Source: Pseudomonas cichorii (GTDB taxonomy: Bacteria > Pseudomonadota > Gammaproteobacteria > Pseudomonadales > Pseudomonadaceae). Taken from it: 64,000 nt of DNA. The translations under genes and the position numbers were made by a program. The notes below the pieces were generated by a model, which worked only from the letters and a program-made list of their open reading frames with translations, did no database searches and was not told the DNA's origin. Numbering within the stretch: position 1 is the first letter of the stretch; each line of letters starts with the position of its first letter. Where the stretch lies: NCBI RefSeq assembly GCF_015471405.1, contig NZ_BLVZ01000013.1:62001-126000 (forward strand), written 5' to 3'. This document shows, one piece after another, positions 56,324-64,000 of the stretch.

Positions 56324-57328
56324 ATGACTCATGATGCACCCCAACCCGCTCAGCGAGTGATGGTTCTTTACACCGGCGGCACCATCGGCATGCAAGCCAG
56401 CGCCAATGGCCTGGCTCCAGCGTCCGGTTTCGAGGCAAGGATGGCCGGGCAACTGGCCGAATTGCCTGAACTGGTCGTGCCGCAGTGGCGTTTTCGCGAG
56501 ATGTCACCTCTGATCGACAGCGCCAACATGACGCCCGATTACTGGTTACGCCTGCGCGAAGCGGTGATCGAAGCCGTGGATGTGGATGGCTGTGACTCGG
56601 TGCTGGTGCTGCATGGCACCGACACTCTGGCCTACAGCGCTGCCGCAACGAGCTTCCAGTTGCTGGGACTCAATGCACCAGTGGTTTTCACCGGCTCCAT
56701 GCTCCCGGCCGGCGTTCCCGACAGCGATGCCTGGGAAAACGTCAACGGCGCCCTGCTGGCACTGGGTTCGGGTTTGTCGTCGGGCGTTCACCTGTACTTC
56801 CACGGTGAACTGCTGGCGCCAACCCGTTGTGCGAAGATCCGCAGCTTCGGTCGTCATCCGTTCGCACCTCTGCAACGCTCGCGTGGCGGCCAGGCTGTCT
56901 CGTCATTGCCTGAGGCGCTGGATTATCGCCAACCCAAGACGCTGGCAAATGTCGCGGCATTGCCACTGTTTCCCGGTATCGGGGCAGCGCAGATCGATGG
57001 CCTGATCGACAGCGGCATCAAAGGTCTGGTGCTTGAATGCTACGGCAGCGGCACCGGCCCGAGCGATAATCCGGCGTTCCTTGCCAGCCTGGAGCGTGCA
57101 CAACAACAGGGCATTTGCGTGGTTGCGATCACTCAATGTCATGAAGGCGGTGTCGAACTGGACGTCTACGAAGCAGGCAGCCGTCTGCGCGGCGTGGGCG
57201 TTCTTTCCGGTGGCGGCATGACCCGCGAAGCAGCGCTTGGCAAACTGCATGCGCTGCTGGGTGCTGGTTTGAAGATTGAAGAAGTCCGGCGTCTGGTCGA
57301 GCTGGATCTGTGTGGAGAGCTGCGTTAA
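56324..57328 (+). CDS. ansA: L-asparaginase (type I-like)
   Basis: 334 residues from ATG 56324, with AGGAGA 6 bases upstream. Both catalytic threonine sites are present: YTGGTIGM near residue 20 and LHGTDTLAYSA near 95. No signal peptide, so it should act in the cytoplasm on asparagine, giving aspartate for AspA. The later TQCHEGGV is also typical of the AnsA branch. It ends just before a bidirectional terminator. Confidence 0.94.
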   Translation: MTHDAPQPAQRVMVLYTGGTIGMQASANGLAPASGFEARMAGQLAELPELVVPQWRFREMSPLIDSANMTPDYWLRLREAVIEAVDVDGCDSVLVLHGTDTLAYSAAATSFQLLGLNAPVVFTGSMLPAGVPDSDAWENVNGALLALGSGLSSGVHLYFHGELLAPTRCAKIRSFGRHPFAPLQRSRGGQAVSSLPEALDYRQPKTLANVAALPLFPGIGAAQIDGLIDSGIKGLVLECYGSGTGPSDNPAFLASLERAQQQGICVVAITQCHEGGVELDVYEAGSRLRGVGVLSGGGMTREAALGKLHALLGAGLKIEEVRRLVELDLCGELR

Positions 57329-57351
57329 GCAGCTCATCACCACAGCAGGAC

Positions 57352-58956
57352 CTAAAAGGTAGCAGCACTGCTACCTTTTTCATTTGCAACAAACACGGTA
57401 TTCCCTCCTTCCTGCCACTTGATGACCTTGTTCGGGTCAGCCTCGCTGCGCACGATGCATTTCCACTCATAGCGGGTATTGTCGGCAAGCCGGATCTGCC
57501 CTTTCCATACGGGATACTGGCTCACATCACTCAGGCGCACGGCCCGTGCGGGGTTCCACTCCCCCAGCTCGAAGCCCGACCCCACGACATAAACGCCCTC
57601 GCCGACCTGGGTCTCGCCCTTGTCGCAGCGAAACTGCACATCAACCCCTTTGGCCTGCCAGATCCGTATGGCACCGTTGTCGCCTGCCACCAATGCCTGG
57701 CTGAAACTGCCCGGCACACTTTCGCTCTTGAGGTTGGAGCCCAGCGCAACCAGCAGCATCTGTTGCGAGCCTGTCACTTCGGCAACCAGCCCCGAATAGT
57801 TGTCCAGAAAGCTGATCGCTGAATCGGCCTTGATACCCGCTGTACGGCGTATCTCTATCAACTGGCGCAGCAGTTGGCCACGTGGCCAGTCATACATGTC
57901 CGGCCAGTACACCGTTGGCGTTCCGGGGCTGCTGAGAATGTAGGCATAGGCCTGATCCCGAAGGTTTTCAGGCAAGGACCAGTGATGCTGGCCGCCGTTG
58001 GCTCCCGGCGAATAACCGGTGTCATGGTTATCCACAAAGGTCATGGCTGCCGCACGCCATGCAGGGTCGGGATTGCCGTTGAGGCCGTATCGCCATTCGG
58101 CGAGCCCCGCGTTTTGCATACGCTCCTTGAGTGCAAAGTCGAATACCGTGCAATGCGCCTGATCGGACCAGACTTTCAGGCCGTCCTGCCAAGTGGCGTT
58201 ATGTCGCCAGTCGTTGGCGGGATATTCGTTCGGCGCCTTCCAGAGTTCCCCCACGCAGAACTGCTGGTCACCGAAGGCTTTCATCCAGTTATCCACAGTC
58301 GTCGCACTGTAGCCTTTTACAAAGTCGAAACGCAGGCCGTCGGCGGAGTAGTTGTCACGCAGGTTCAGGAACTCGCTCTTGAAGAGGTTGAACACTTCAG
58401 GCTTTTGCGTATTGAGATCGGCATCACCGCCCATGAACGGATCGCCGTCGTCACACTGGGCGCAACCATAGCGCCAACCCGTCTTGTCGCTCAGGGTCTC
58501 CTTGAGCGCAGGCCCGACATGCTGGCGGTCCATATGGTTGGGCACCACGTCATAAATCACTTTGACGCTGGCAGCGCTCAACGCATCGACCGCCTGCTTG
58601 AGTTCGGTATCGCTGCCATAGGCGCTGTTCTTGTCGAAGTCTTGCCAGAAATACCCCTCGCCACCACCTGAAGCACCACTCCCCGGATCGCTCCAGCGCG
58701 AAGTGTCACGCCAGGGCACAGGCATCCAGACCGAGGTAAAACCGTCAGCCCGAATCTGCGGAGCCATTGTTTTCAACGTGCTGTACCAACTGCCAGGGCT
58801 CGAACGGCTGGAGTTCCAGTGAAACCCTTGCAACACGATTTCATCATTGCCGTCGTTGCGCGTGCCCTGAAGGGTATTGCCGCGAAGGTCATCTGCACTG
58901 GCGGCCTGCGTCACCAACAGCAGGATTGAAAGCGCACCGAGCCTCAAGAGCTTCAT
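57352..58956 (-). CDS. Maltotetraose-forming exo-amylase (G4-amylase)
   Basis: 534 residues. Signal peptide about 1-21 (ASA). GH13 barrel with catalytic nucleophile D211 (GLRFDFVKGY), acid/base E237 (FCVGELW) and transition-state D312 (FVDNHDTG), followed by a C-terminal starch-binding CBM20 domain (about 425-534, with VQFRCDKGETQVGEGVYVVG). Long stretches match my memory of the P. stutzeri maltotetraohydrolase. It is secreted and cuts maltotetraose units from starch ends. No other starch gene is nearby. Confidence 0.95.
   Translation of the reverse strand: MKLLRLGALSILLLVTQAASADDLRGNTLQGTRNDGNDEIVLQGFHWNSSRSSPGSWYSTLKTMAPQIRADGFTSVWMPVPWRDTSRWSDPGSGASGGGEGYFWQDFDKNSAYGSDTELKQAVDALSAASVKVIYDVVPNHMDRQHVGPALKETLSDKTGWRYGCAQCDDGDPFMGGDADLNTQKPEVFNLFKSEFLNLRDNYSADGLRFDFVKGYSATTVDNWMKAFGDQQFCVGELWKAPNEYPANDWRHNATWQDGLKVWSDQAHCTVFDFALKERMQNAGLAEWRYGLNGNPDPAWRAAAMTFVDNHDTGYSPGANGGQHHWSLPENLRDQAYAYILSSPGTPTVYWPDMYDWPRGQLLRQLIEIRRTAGIKADSAISFLDNYSGLVAEVTGSQQMLLVALGSNLKSESVPGSFSQALVAGDNGAIRIWQAKGVDVQFRCDKGETQVGEGVYVVGSGFELGEWNPARAVRLSDVSQYPVWKGQIRLADNTRYEWKCIVRSEADPNKVIKWQEGGNTVFVANEKGSSAATF
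57354..57381. terminator. Bidirectional terminator between ansA and the amylase gene
   Basis: AAAAGGTAGCA and TGCTACCTTTTT are near-perfect arms with a 4-base loop and A/T runs on both sides. It overlaps the last codons of the amylase gene. Confidence 0.9.
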
Positions 58957-59044
58957 GGCGATACTCCTCGGGAAGAAGGAAGTTATCGCTAGAGTAGGCC
59001 CGGCCCGGACGCCTGTAACCTGATAGAACTGACAGAACGTACTT

Positions 59045-59974
59045 TCAATTCGTTACGGAAAAGCTCTTGTTTATTCCTGTAGCCGACGTGCCATCCTGAC
59101 TTTGCGCCTCGGCATCGCGAAGCATCGAATCCAGATTTCGTTCGATGTTCTCGCACAGCGCGACCATCTGGATTTCGTGCTCGCTGGCGCGAAACGGGCT
59201 TTGCAGGTCGGTGCCGATTTTTTCGATGGCCAGCAGCATGAAGCCCACCACTGTAGACGCCAATGGCGTGAACCAGCCCAGGGTTTCGACCAGCCCTATG
59301 GGCACGATCACGCAGAACAGGGTGATGAACAGCCTGGGGAATGCCACATAGGGATAAGGCAACGGCGTATTGGCGATACGTTCCATACCGCCCTGGCAGT
59401 TGGAAAGATCCACCATTGTCGACTCAAGACGAGCGAGGCGAATGCTGTCCAGACGGCCCGCCTTATACTCCTTGGCAATCAGTGCAGCGGAGGCATTGAG
59501 CAGGTCATTGGGGAAGTTATTGGTGTCCTGACGGCGCTCGAATTCCTCACGGGAAATCAACGCCTGCACATCGGCCTTGGTGATATCGCCCTTCAAGTGC
59601 GCCGACAGGGATTTCACGTAGGCCACGTGCCGGCGCAGCAGCAGCGCCTTGACCGGGTTGATACCGTCTTCATCCTCAATCAGCGTCAGCACCTGACGCG
59701 CGAAGCTGCGGGAGCTGTTGACCAGCGCACCCCACAAGGTCCGGGCTTCCCACCAACGGTTATAGGCGCTGGAGTTACGGAAACTGATCAAGACCACCAG
59801 CGCCGAACCCAGCAGGGTAAGGGGCATGGACGGCAGCGTGACCTTACGCTCCAGGTACAACATGAAGTCGACCGTGACAATCACATCCCAGATCAGCAGC
59901 CAGAAGAGCGACCACCCTACATAACCAAATGTCCTGCTCAGAAATCGAAACCTCTCCATGATCGCCTGCTGCAA
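59045..59974 (-). CDS. Bestrophin-family ion channel (UPF0187)
   Basis: 309 residues from TTG 59974, which has GAGG upstream; ATG 59959 is the alternative. Four membrane helices are expected: two near the N-terminus (about 15-40, 50-68) and two after residue 215. The bestrophin marker FRNSSAYNRWWEARTLWGALVNSSR lies near 65-90, and PLPYPYVAFPRLFITLFCVIVP near 208-228 leads into the later pore part. Bacterial members are pentameric channels, sodium-selective in the Klebsiella case. Gene stands alone. Confidence 0.92.
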   Translation of the reverse strand: MQQAIMERFRFLSRTFGYVGWSLFWLLIWDVIVTVDFMLYLERKVTLPSMPLTLLGSALVVLISFRNSSAYNRWWEARTLWGALVNSSRSFARQVLTLIEDEDGINPVKALLLRRHVAYVKSLSAHLKGDITKADVQALISREEFERRQDTNNFPNDLLNASAALIAKEYKAGRLDSIRLARLESTMVDLSNCQGGMERIANTPLPYPYVAFPRLFITLFCVIVPIGLVETLGWFTPLASTVVGFMLLAIEKIGTDLQSPFRASEHEIQMVALCENIERNLDSMLRDAEAQSQDGTSATGINKSFSVTN

Positions 59975-60110
59975 AGCATCACCTCATCGATAAACGTGCG
60001 GGACTGCAAAGTTTCCCACCACTGCGCAAGGTTTGAATGCCACGGGCTCAGATGGTTCGTTTTTATCCGATCTCGAATATTTCCGTGCATACCGTGTGGA
60101 AGCGCCCCCC

Positions 60111-61670
60111 CTACCGCCAGACCTGACGCAATCTCTCCAGCGCATCGGCAATAGCGTCCTCTGGCACGCCTGCAAACCCCAGGACCAGTCCGGCACGGTT
60201 ATCCACAGGCTCGGTGGAGTCCGGCAACCAATAACTGCTCAATGCCGTGATCTCGACTCCGACACTCTCGGCCTTTTCGATCAACTCCCGCTCACGGGTG
60301 AGGCTGTCCACTCTGACCGTGACATGCAGACCGGCCACGACTTTAGGCATCGCGCCACAGCCCGGAATATTCTCCGGCCAGCCCGCCAGCAGTGCATCAC
60401 GACGGCTCAAGGCAGCGCGACGCATGCGGCGGATATGCCGTTGAAAGTGACCAGTGGCGATAAATTGCGCCATCACCATCTGGGTGCTGACCTCGGAGTG
60501 ACGCATATCCACACCCCGACGCTGGCTGAACGGCTTGACCAGCCCCAAGGGCAAGACCAGATACCCCAGACGCAATGCCGGGAAAACCACCTTGCCGAAA
60601 GTACCGACATACAGAACCCGCCCTTCCCCATCCAGCGCCGCCAATGGTGCCAAAGGCGCGCCGCTATAGCGGTACTCGCCGTCGTAGTCGTCTTCGACAA
60701 TCCAGCCCTGGGTCTTTTTTGCCCAGGCCAGCAATTCCAGGCGGCGAGCGAGGCTCATGACCACACCGGTCGGGTATTGGTGGGATGGCGTGACGTAAGC
60801 CAGCTTACAGTCGGTGTGTTCCAGATCCGCACAGCGCATGCCCTCCTCATCGACGGCAATGCCCTTCAACCTGCCTCCCGCAACGGCAAAGGCATGACCT
60901 GCCGCCCGATAGCCAGGGTTTTCCACAGCCACACCGTCGCCAGCCTCCAACAGCAACTGTGCACAAAGGCTGATTGCCTGCTGTGCGCCACTGGTGATCA
61001 CTATTTGTTCAGCCGAGCAATGCAGCCCGCGAGAAGAACGCAAATACAAGGCAACCAGCTCTCTAAGACGCCACTCTCCTGCTGCCTCGCCATAGCCCAG
61101 AAGCTGGAGGTCCGGCTTGCGCCAAAAAGCCGCATGCAGCTTGCCCCATATGGCAAAGGGAAAAAGATCGAAAGCCGGTACGCCCACTCGAAATGTGCGT
61201 GGCGCGCCCTTGATGGGAACATTCAGATGATGCTTTTGCAGAAGCTCCAACGCCGAGCTGTGGATAACTTGATCGGGTACTTCCTGAGGGTTTTCGGCGG
61301 GAAATGTGGATAAACCTGTGCGTAACCTTGTTGATAAGCCTGTGGGTAGTTCAGTGGATAATTTTTTCACAGGCGAACGTTCAACAGGCACCGCCTTATC
61401 GGGTAACCGGGCGACGTAAGTCCCATCACCGATGCGGCCTTCGATAAATCCTTCGGCATACAGTTGATCGTAGGCACGCATCACGCTGTTGCGGGAAATA
61501 GACAACGACTGCGCCAGATCACGGCTGGCAGGCAAACGTGTGCCACTGGCAAGACCGCCATCGAGAATCCGCTGGCGCAAGACCTGATAAAGCTGCCGAC
61601 TCAAGCCCCTGCGCCGATCCAGTTCGATACCGGCGAGGTTCAAAGGAAACGCGGGAGAGCCTGAAAGCAT
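60111..61670 (-). CDS. MocR-type (GntR-aminotransferase) transcriptional regulator
   Basis: 519 residues. A GntR winged helix-turn-helix (about 15-80, with GTRLPASRDLAQSLSISRNSV) is joined by a linker to an aminotransferase-like domain (about 150-510). The PLP lysine region is visible as YVGTFGKVVFPALRLGY (about 350-365). The linker contains four-residue repeats (LSTE-LPTG-LSTR-LRTG-LSTF), encoded by 12-base DNA repeats that resemble DnaA boxes. It is divergent from a PaiB-like gene across 89 bases; a PdxR-like role is possible but not shown. Confidence 0.9.
   Translation of the reverse strand: MLSGSPAFPLNLAGIELDRRRGLSRQLYQVLRQRILDGGLASGTRLPASRDLAQSLSISRNSVMRAYDQLYAEGFIEGRIGDGTYVARLPDKAVPVERSPVKKLSTELPTGLSTRLRTGLSTFPAENPQEVPDQVIHSSALELLQKHHLNVPIKGAPRTFRVGVPAFDLFPFAIWGKLHAAFWRKPDLQLLGYGEAAGEWRLRELVALYLRSSRGLHCSAEQIVITSGAQQAISLCAQLLLEAGDGVAVENPGYRAAGHAFAVAGGRLKGIAVDEEGMRCADLEHTDCKLAYVTPSHQYPTGVVMSLARRLELLAWAKKTQGWIVEDDYDGEYRYSGAPLAPLAALDGEGRVLYVGTFGKVVFPALRLGYLVLPLGLVKPFSQRRGVDMRHSEVSTQMVMAQFIATGHFQRHIRRMRRAALSRRDALLAGWPENIPGCGAMPKVVAGLHVTVRVDSLTRERELIEKAESVGVEITALSSYWLPDSTEPVDNRAGLVLGFAGVPEDAIADALERLRQVWR
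61259..61361. repeat. 12-bp repeat array with DnaA-box-like nonamers inside the MocR gene
   Basis: TGTGGATAA (61305), TGTGCGTAA (61317), TGTTGATAA (61329), TGTGGGTAG (61341) and AGTGGATAA (61353) follow each other at exactly 12-base intervals, with another TGTGGATAA at 61259. Two of the six are exact inverses of the DnaA-box consensus TTATCCACA. Confidence 0.85.
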
Positions 61671-61674
61671 GGAA

Positions 61675-61722
61675 TTGGTCCTATGAAATCTATCGGTAAT
61701 GGCTCTTACAAGGAACCAATAG
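61675..61722. promoter_or_regulatory. Candidate MocR operator between divergent genes
   Basis: ATTGGTCC (61675-61682) and GGAACCAAT (61714-61722) form a spaced inverted repeat in the 89-base gap between the MocR and PaiB-like genes, where a self-regulating repressor or activator would bind. Confidence 0.5.
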
Positions 61723-61759
61723 CTTGCCTAGGATTTAGCCATTAACCAAGGACATTGCC

Positions 61760-62383
61760 ATGTACACGCCCAAAGCCTTCAGTGAGAACGACACGCTTGA
61801 GTTGCACGAGTTGATGGAGCAAACCCGCCTGGCGATTCTTGTCACCCAGGGCGAAGGCGGTTTGCAGGCCACTCATCTGCCGCTGTTGCTGCGCCGTGAT
61901 CAAGGCCCCAACGGCACGCTTTACGGCCACCTGGCCAAAGCCAACCCCCAGTGGCAGGCGCTCGAAAACCTGACTGAAGCCATGGTGATATTCCCCGGTG
62001 GCGATGCCTATGTGAGCCCGTCCTTCTACCCGAGCAAGGCCGAACACGAGAAAGTCGTACCGACCTGGAATTACCTCGCGGTTCACGCCTATGGCCAGGC
62101 CGAAGTCTTCACCGATGCCCAGCGCCTGCACCAACTGGTTGGCAGCCTCACCGACAAGCATGAGTCCCGCCGTGCGCAGCCGTGGTCCATCAATGATGCA
62201 CCGGCCGAGTACATCGAAAAGATGCTGGGCGCGATTGTCGGTTTCGCCCTGCCCATCGAGCGCTTGCAGGGCAAGCGCAAACTCAGCCAGAACCGCAGCG
62301 CCCCGGACATTGCAGGCGTGCGCGACGGCCTGGCTGCCAGCCTTGATCCGAAAGACCAGGAAATCGCTCGCTTGATGAGCTGA
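61760..62383 (+). CDS. PaiB-family FMN-binding protein
   Basis: 207 residues, start with AAGGA upstream. The PaiB/FMN-binding split-barrel family pattern is clear: TRLAILVTQGEGGLQATHLPLLL at the start, YVSPSFYPSKAEHEKVVPTWNY in the middle and VGFALPIERLQGKRKLSQNR at the end. Called a negative regulator in Bacillus; in pseudomonads probably an FMN protein of unknown reaction. It lies divergent from the MocR gene and leads into two GNAT genes (11 and 16 bases apart), a likely operon. Confidence 0.93.
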   Translation: MYTPKAFSENDTLELHELMEQTRLAILVTQGEGGLQATHLPLLLRRDQGPNGTLYGHLAKANPQWQALENLTEAMVIFPGGDAYVSPSFYPSKAEHEKVVPTWNYLAVHAYGQAEVFTDAQRLHQLVGSLTDKHESRRAQPWSINDAPAEYIEKMLGAIVGFALPIERLQGKRKLSQNRSAPDIAGVRDGLAASLDPKDQEIARLMS

Positions 62384-62394
62384 AGGAGAGAGTC

Positions 62395-62841
62395 ATGACC
62401 GCTGTTCAAATCCGTCCCGTAACTGCCGACGATCACGGCGCATGGCTGCCGTTGTGGCAGGCCTATCTGCGCTTCTACAAGACTGAACTGGCCGATGACG
62501 TCAGTGACGTTACCTGGCAACGTATCCTGGACCCCGCCGAAACCACCAACTCGGCCTTGGCGTGGCTGGATGGCAAAGCCGTCGGTATGGTGAACTTCAT
62601 CTACCACCGCTCCAACTGGAGCATCAAGAATGCCTGTTATCTACAGGACTTGATCGTGGCCCCCGAACAACGCGGTACCGGTATCGGCAGGCAATTGATC
62701 GAACATGTCTACGCTACAGCCAAGGCCAACGATTGCGACAAAGTACATTGGCTGACCCACGAAACCAACGCCACGGCCATTCAGCTTTACGAACGCATCG
62801 CCGAACGCGGCGGCTACATTCAATTTCGCAAGGCCCTTTGA
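62395..62841 (+). CDS. GNAT N-acetyltransferase
   Basis: 148 residues, a single GNAT domain. The acetyl-CoA loop is QDLIVAPEQRGTGIGRQLIEHV near residue 85-105 (RGxGxG). The N-terminus VQIRPVTADDHGAWLPLW is usual for the group. Substrate unknown. GGAGAGAG precedes the ATG. It lies between the PaiB-like gene and a second acetyltransferase in the same transcript. Confidence 0.93.
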   Translation: MTAVQIRPVTADDHGAWLPLWQAYLRFYKTELADDVSDVTWQRILDPAETTNSALAWLDGKAVGMVNFIYHRSNWSIKNACYLQDLIVAPEQRGTGIGRQLIEHVYATAKANDCDKVHWLTHETNATAIQLYERIAERGGYIQFRKAL

Positions 62842-62857
62842 GGCAGGAAGTCTGCTC

Positions 62858-63529
62858 ATGTACGACACCCAACTCCACTGGCAGCCCGCGATACTTCCCG
62901 GCAGCAAGACTCTGGAAGGCCGCTTCATTCGCCTGGAAAAACTCGACCCGGCCCGCCATGGCGACGATCTCTGGCTTGCGCTCAATGGGCCGGACTCCGA
63001 CCCGAAACTCTGGGATTACCTGCCTTATGGGCCGTTCAGCGAACGCGAGGCTTTCGACGTCTGGCTGGAGCGACATGCCAAGGACACTGACCCATGGTTC
63101 TACAGCGTGGTCGATCAGGCCACAGGCGTGACCGAAGGCGTGATCAGCCTGATGTCCATCGTCGCTGCTCATGGCCGGATAGAAATAGGTCATGTGACCT
63201 TTGGTGCCAGCATGCAACGCACCCCAAAAGGCACAGAAGCCATCTACTTGCTGGCCCGGGAAGCCTTTGCTCTGGGCAACCGCCGGCTGGAGTGGAAATG
63301 CAACGCCAATAACGCCCGCTCCCGGCGTGCGGCAGATCGCTTCGGCTTCAGCTACGAAGGGCTCTTTCGCCAGCATATGGTGACCAAGGACGTGAACCGC
63401 GATACCGCGTGGTATTCGATCATCGACAACGAATGGCCTGAACTGCAAAAGGCTTTCGAGGCCTGGCTGGCTGTGGATAACTTCAAGGATGGGCAGCAGA
63501 TCAAGGGGCTGGAAGCGTTTCGCGGATGA
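62858..63529 (+). CDS. RimJ/RimL-type GNAT N-acetyltransferase
   Basis: 223 residues, Acetyltransf_3 type, longer than the first GNAT. The N-terminal GRFIRLEKLDPARHG is typical, and the core has IEIGHVTFGASMQRTPKGTEAIYLLAREAF and LEWKCNANNARSRRAADRFGFSYEG. The family acetylates small molecules or protein N-termini. It ends the three-gene PaiB-GNAT-GNAT run. Confidence 0.92.
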   Translation: MYDTQLHWQPAILPGSKTLEGRFIRLEKLDPARHGDDLWLALNGPDSDPKLWDYLPYGPFSEREAFDVWLERHAKDTDPWFYSVVDQATGVTEGVISLMSIVAAHGRIEIGHVTFGASMQRTPKGTEAIYLLAREAFALGNRRLEWKCNANNARSRRAADRFGFSYEGLFRQHMVTKDVNRDTAWYSIIDNEWPELQKAFEAWLAVDNFKDGQQIKGLEAFRG

Positions 63530-63537
63530 CCGGGAAA

Positions 63538-63566
63538 TAAAAAAGGGGAGCCACATGTGCTCCCCC
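63538..63566 (-). terminator. Terminator of the biotin-carrier subunit gene
   Basis: GGGGAGC and GCTCCCC pair around an 7-base centre. On the minus strand the stem is followed by TTTTTT, about 65 bases after the gene's stop. Confidence 0.85.
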
Positions 63567-63597
63567 GAGGAAAATCATTGATCCGCGAAATGGCCTT

Positions 63598-63620
63598 TCG
63601 AGAATGAATTCGCTCCTACA
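63598..63620. repeat. REP unit near the right edge
   Basis: TTCGAGAATGAATTCGCTCC(TAC) matches the inverted GGAGCGAAT(T)TATTCGCGA repeat with changes. It lies just after the biotinyl-domain gene. Confidence 0.65.
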
Positions 63621-63629
63621 GCGTTGCTG

Positions 63630-64000
63630 TCATTCGATCTCGACCAGGATCTCGCCAGGGTTGACCCGATCACCTTTGGCGACATGAATGGCGACCACCT
63701 TGCCGGCGATGGACGCCTGGACCTCGGTTTCCATTTTCATCGCTTCGGTGATCAGCACAGCCTGACCGGCCTTGACCGTATCGCCTTCCTTGACCAGCAC
63801 ATCGACAATGTTGCCTGGCATGGTGGTGCTGACATGGCCCGGTGCATGGGCTTGTTTGCGCTTGCTGGCTCCGCCGCCGACAAATTCGTTGAGCGGCTCG
63901 AACACCACTTCTTCCGGCATGCCGTCGATGGACAGATAGAAGTGGCGCTTGCCCTCCGCCTTGACGCCCACACCAGTGATATCCACACGGTAGGTTTCGC
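63630..64000 (-). CDS. Pyruvate carboxylase subunit B / oxaloacetate decarboxylase alpha, C-terminal part
   Basis: The last 123 codons of a gene that continues beyond base 64000. A biotinyl carrier domain fills the last 75 residues, with the biotinylated lysine in TEAMKMETEVQ. It is preceded by a basic linker (ASKRKQAHAPG) and part of the conserved carboxylase domain. In pseudomonads this is the PycB/OadA-type subunit that carboxylates pyruvate to oxaloacetate together with PycA. The missing 5' part prevents a firm choice between the two names. Confidence 0.88.
   Translation of the reverse strand, partial: ETYRVDITGVGVKAEGKRHFYLSIDGMPEEVVFEPLNEFVGGGASKRKQAHAPGHVSTTMPGNIVDVLVKEGDTVKAGQAVLITEAMKMETEVQASIAGKVVAIHVAKGDRVNPGEILVEIE

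Overview
The window is chromosomal DNA of a gamma-proteobacterial pseudomonad. The evidence is a GC-rich coding style, a cytochrome aa3 oxidase with a haem c domain fused to subunit II, a split PntAA/PntAB transhydrogenase, the very long PstC and PstA typical of Pseudomonas, a maltotetraose-forming amylase close to the P. stutzeri enzyme, and dispersed Pseudomonas-type REP/REPIN repeats. The mix of genes would suit the P. syringae/P. fluorescens lineage, but the species cannot be fixed from sequence alone. I saw no rRNA, tRNA, CRISPR array, transposase or prophage gene.

Region 1 (1-7,600): a minus-strand cox cluster (ctaG start, coxA, coxB), a conserved unknown gene, a SulP transporter/beta-carbonic anhydrase pair, and a radical-SAM SplB-like gene under a perfect LexA box. 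Region 2 (7,600-18,100): a lower-GC secreted PI-PLC-like protein with an internally duplicated C-terminal half, the glutarate catabolic pair gcdH/gcdG with divergent gcdR, the pntAA-pntAB-pntB operon, and an acetate/succinyl-CoA transferase. Region 3 (18,100-23,500): a DUF1127 protein, three tandem DUF2388 genes followed by a large DUF4105 envelope protein with both an HExxH and an Lnb-like His/Cys pair, two small unknowns, and an HU protein. Repeated TGTAC-type operators sit in front of the DUF1127 and DUF2388 genes.

Region 4 (23,600-46,400): rubredoxin and its reductase separated by a REPIN, ubiC-ubiA, phoB-phoR, a CNNM/CBS protein, an M23 endopeptidase, an isolated ~1,750-residue toxin-like protein with a deaminase-like C-terminus, a receiver-domain protein, and the complete pstS-pstC-pstA-pstB-phoU block with Pho-box candidates. 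phoBR and pst/phoU lie within 20 kb of each other, so sensing, uptake and signalling for phosphate are gathered in one place, with the toxin and a receiver-domain gene between them. An MHS transporter follows pstS. Region 5 (46,400-51,800): thioesterase, sugar-phosphate mutarotase, DUF3299 protein, GlsB-type membrane protein, purEK with a terminator in the leader, and a low-GC metzincin lipoprotein.

Region 6 (51,800-64,000): a LysR regulator facing aspA, an AGCS symporter and ansA, which together form an asparagine/aspartate utilisation module; then a G4-amylase, a bestrophin-like channel, a MocR regulator with DnaA-box-like 12-bp repeats in its linker, a divergent PaiB-like protein with two GNAT acetyltransferases, and the biotinyl end of a pyruvate/oxaloacetate carboxylase-type subunit running off the window.

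The observations most worth a second look are the orphan deaminase-like toxin (31506-36758), the 12-bp array in the MocR gene (61305-61361), the terminator in the purE leader (50791-50834) and the DUF2388/DUF4105 operon (18897-21910).
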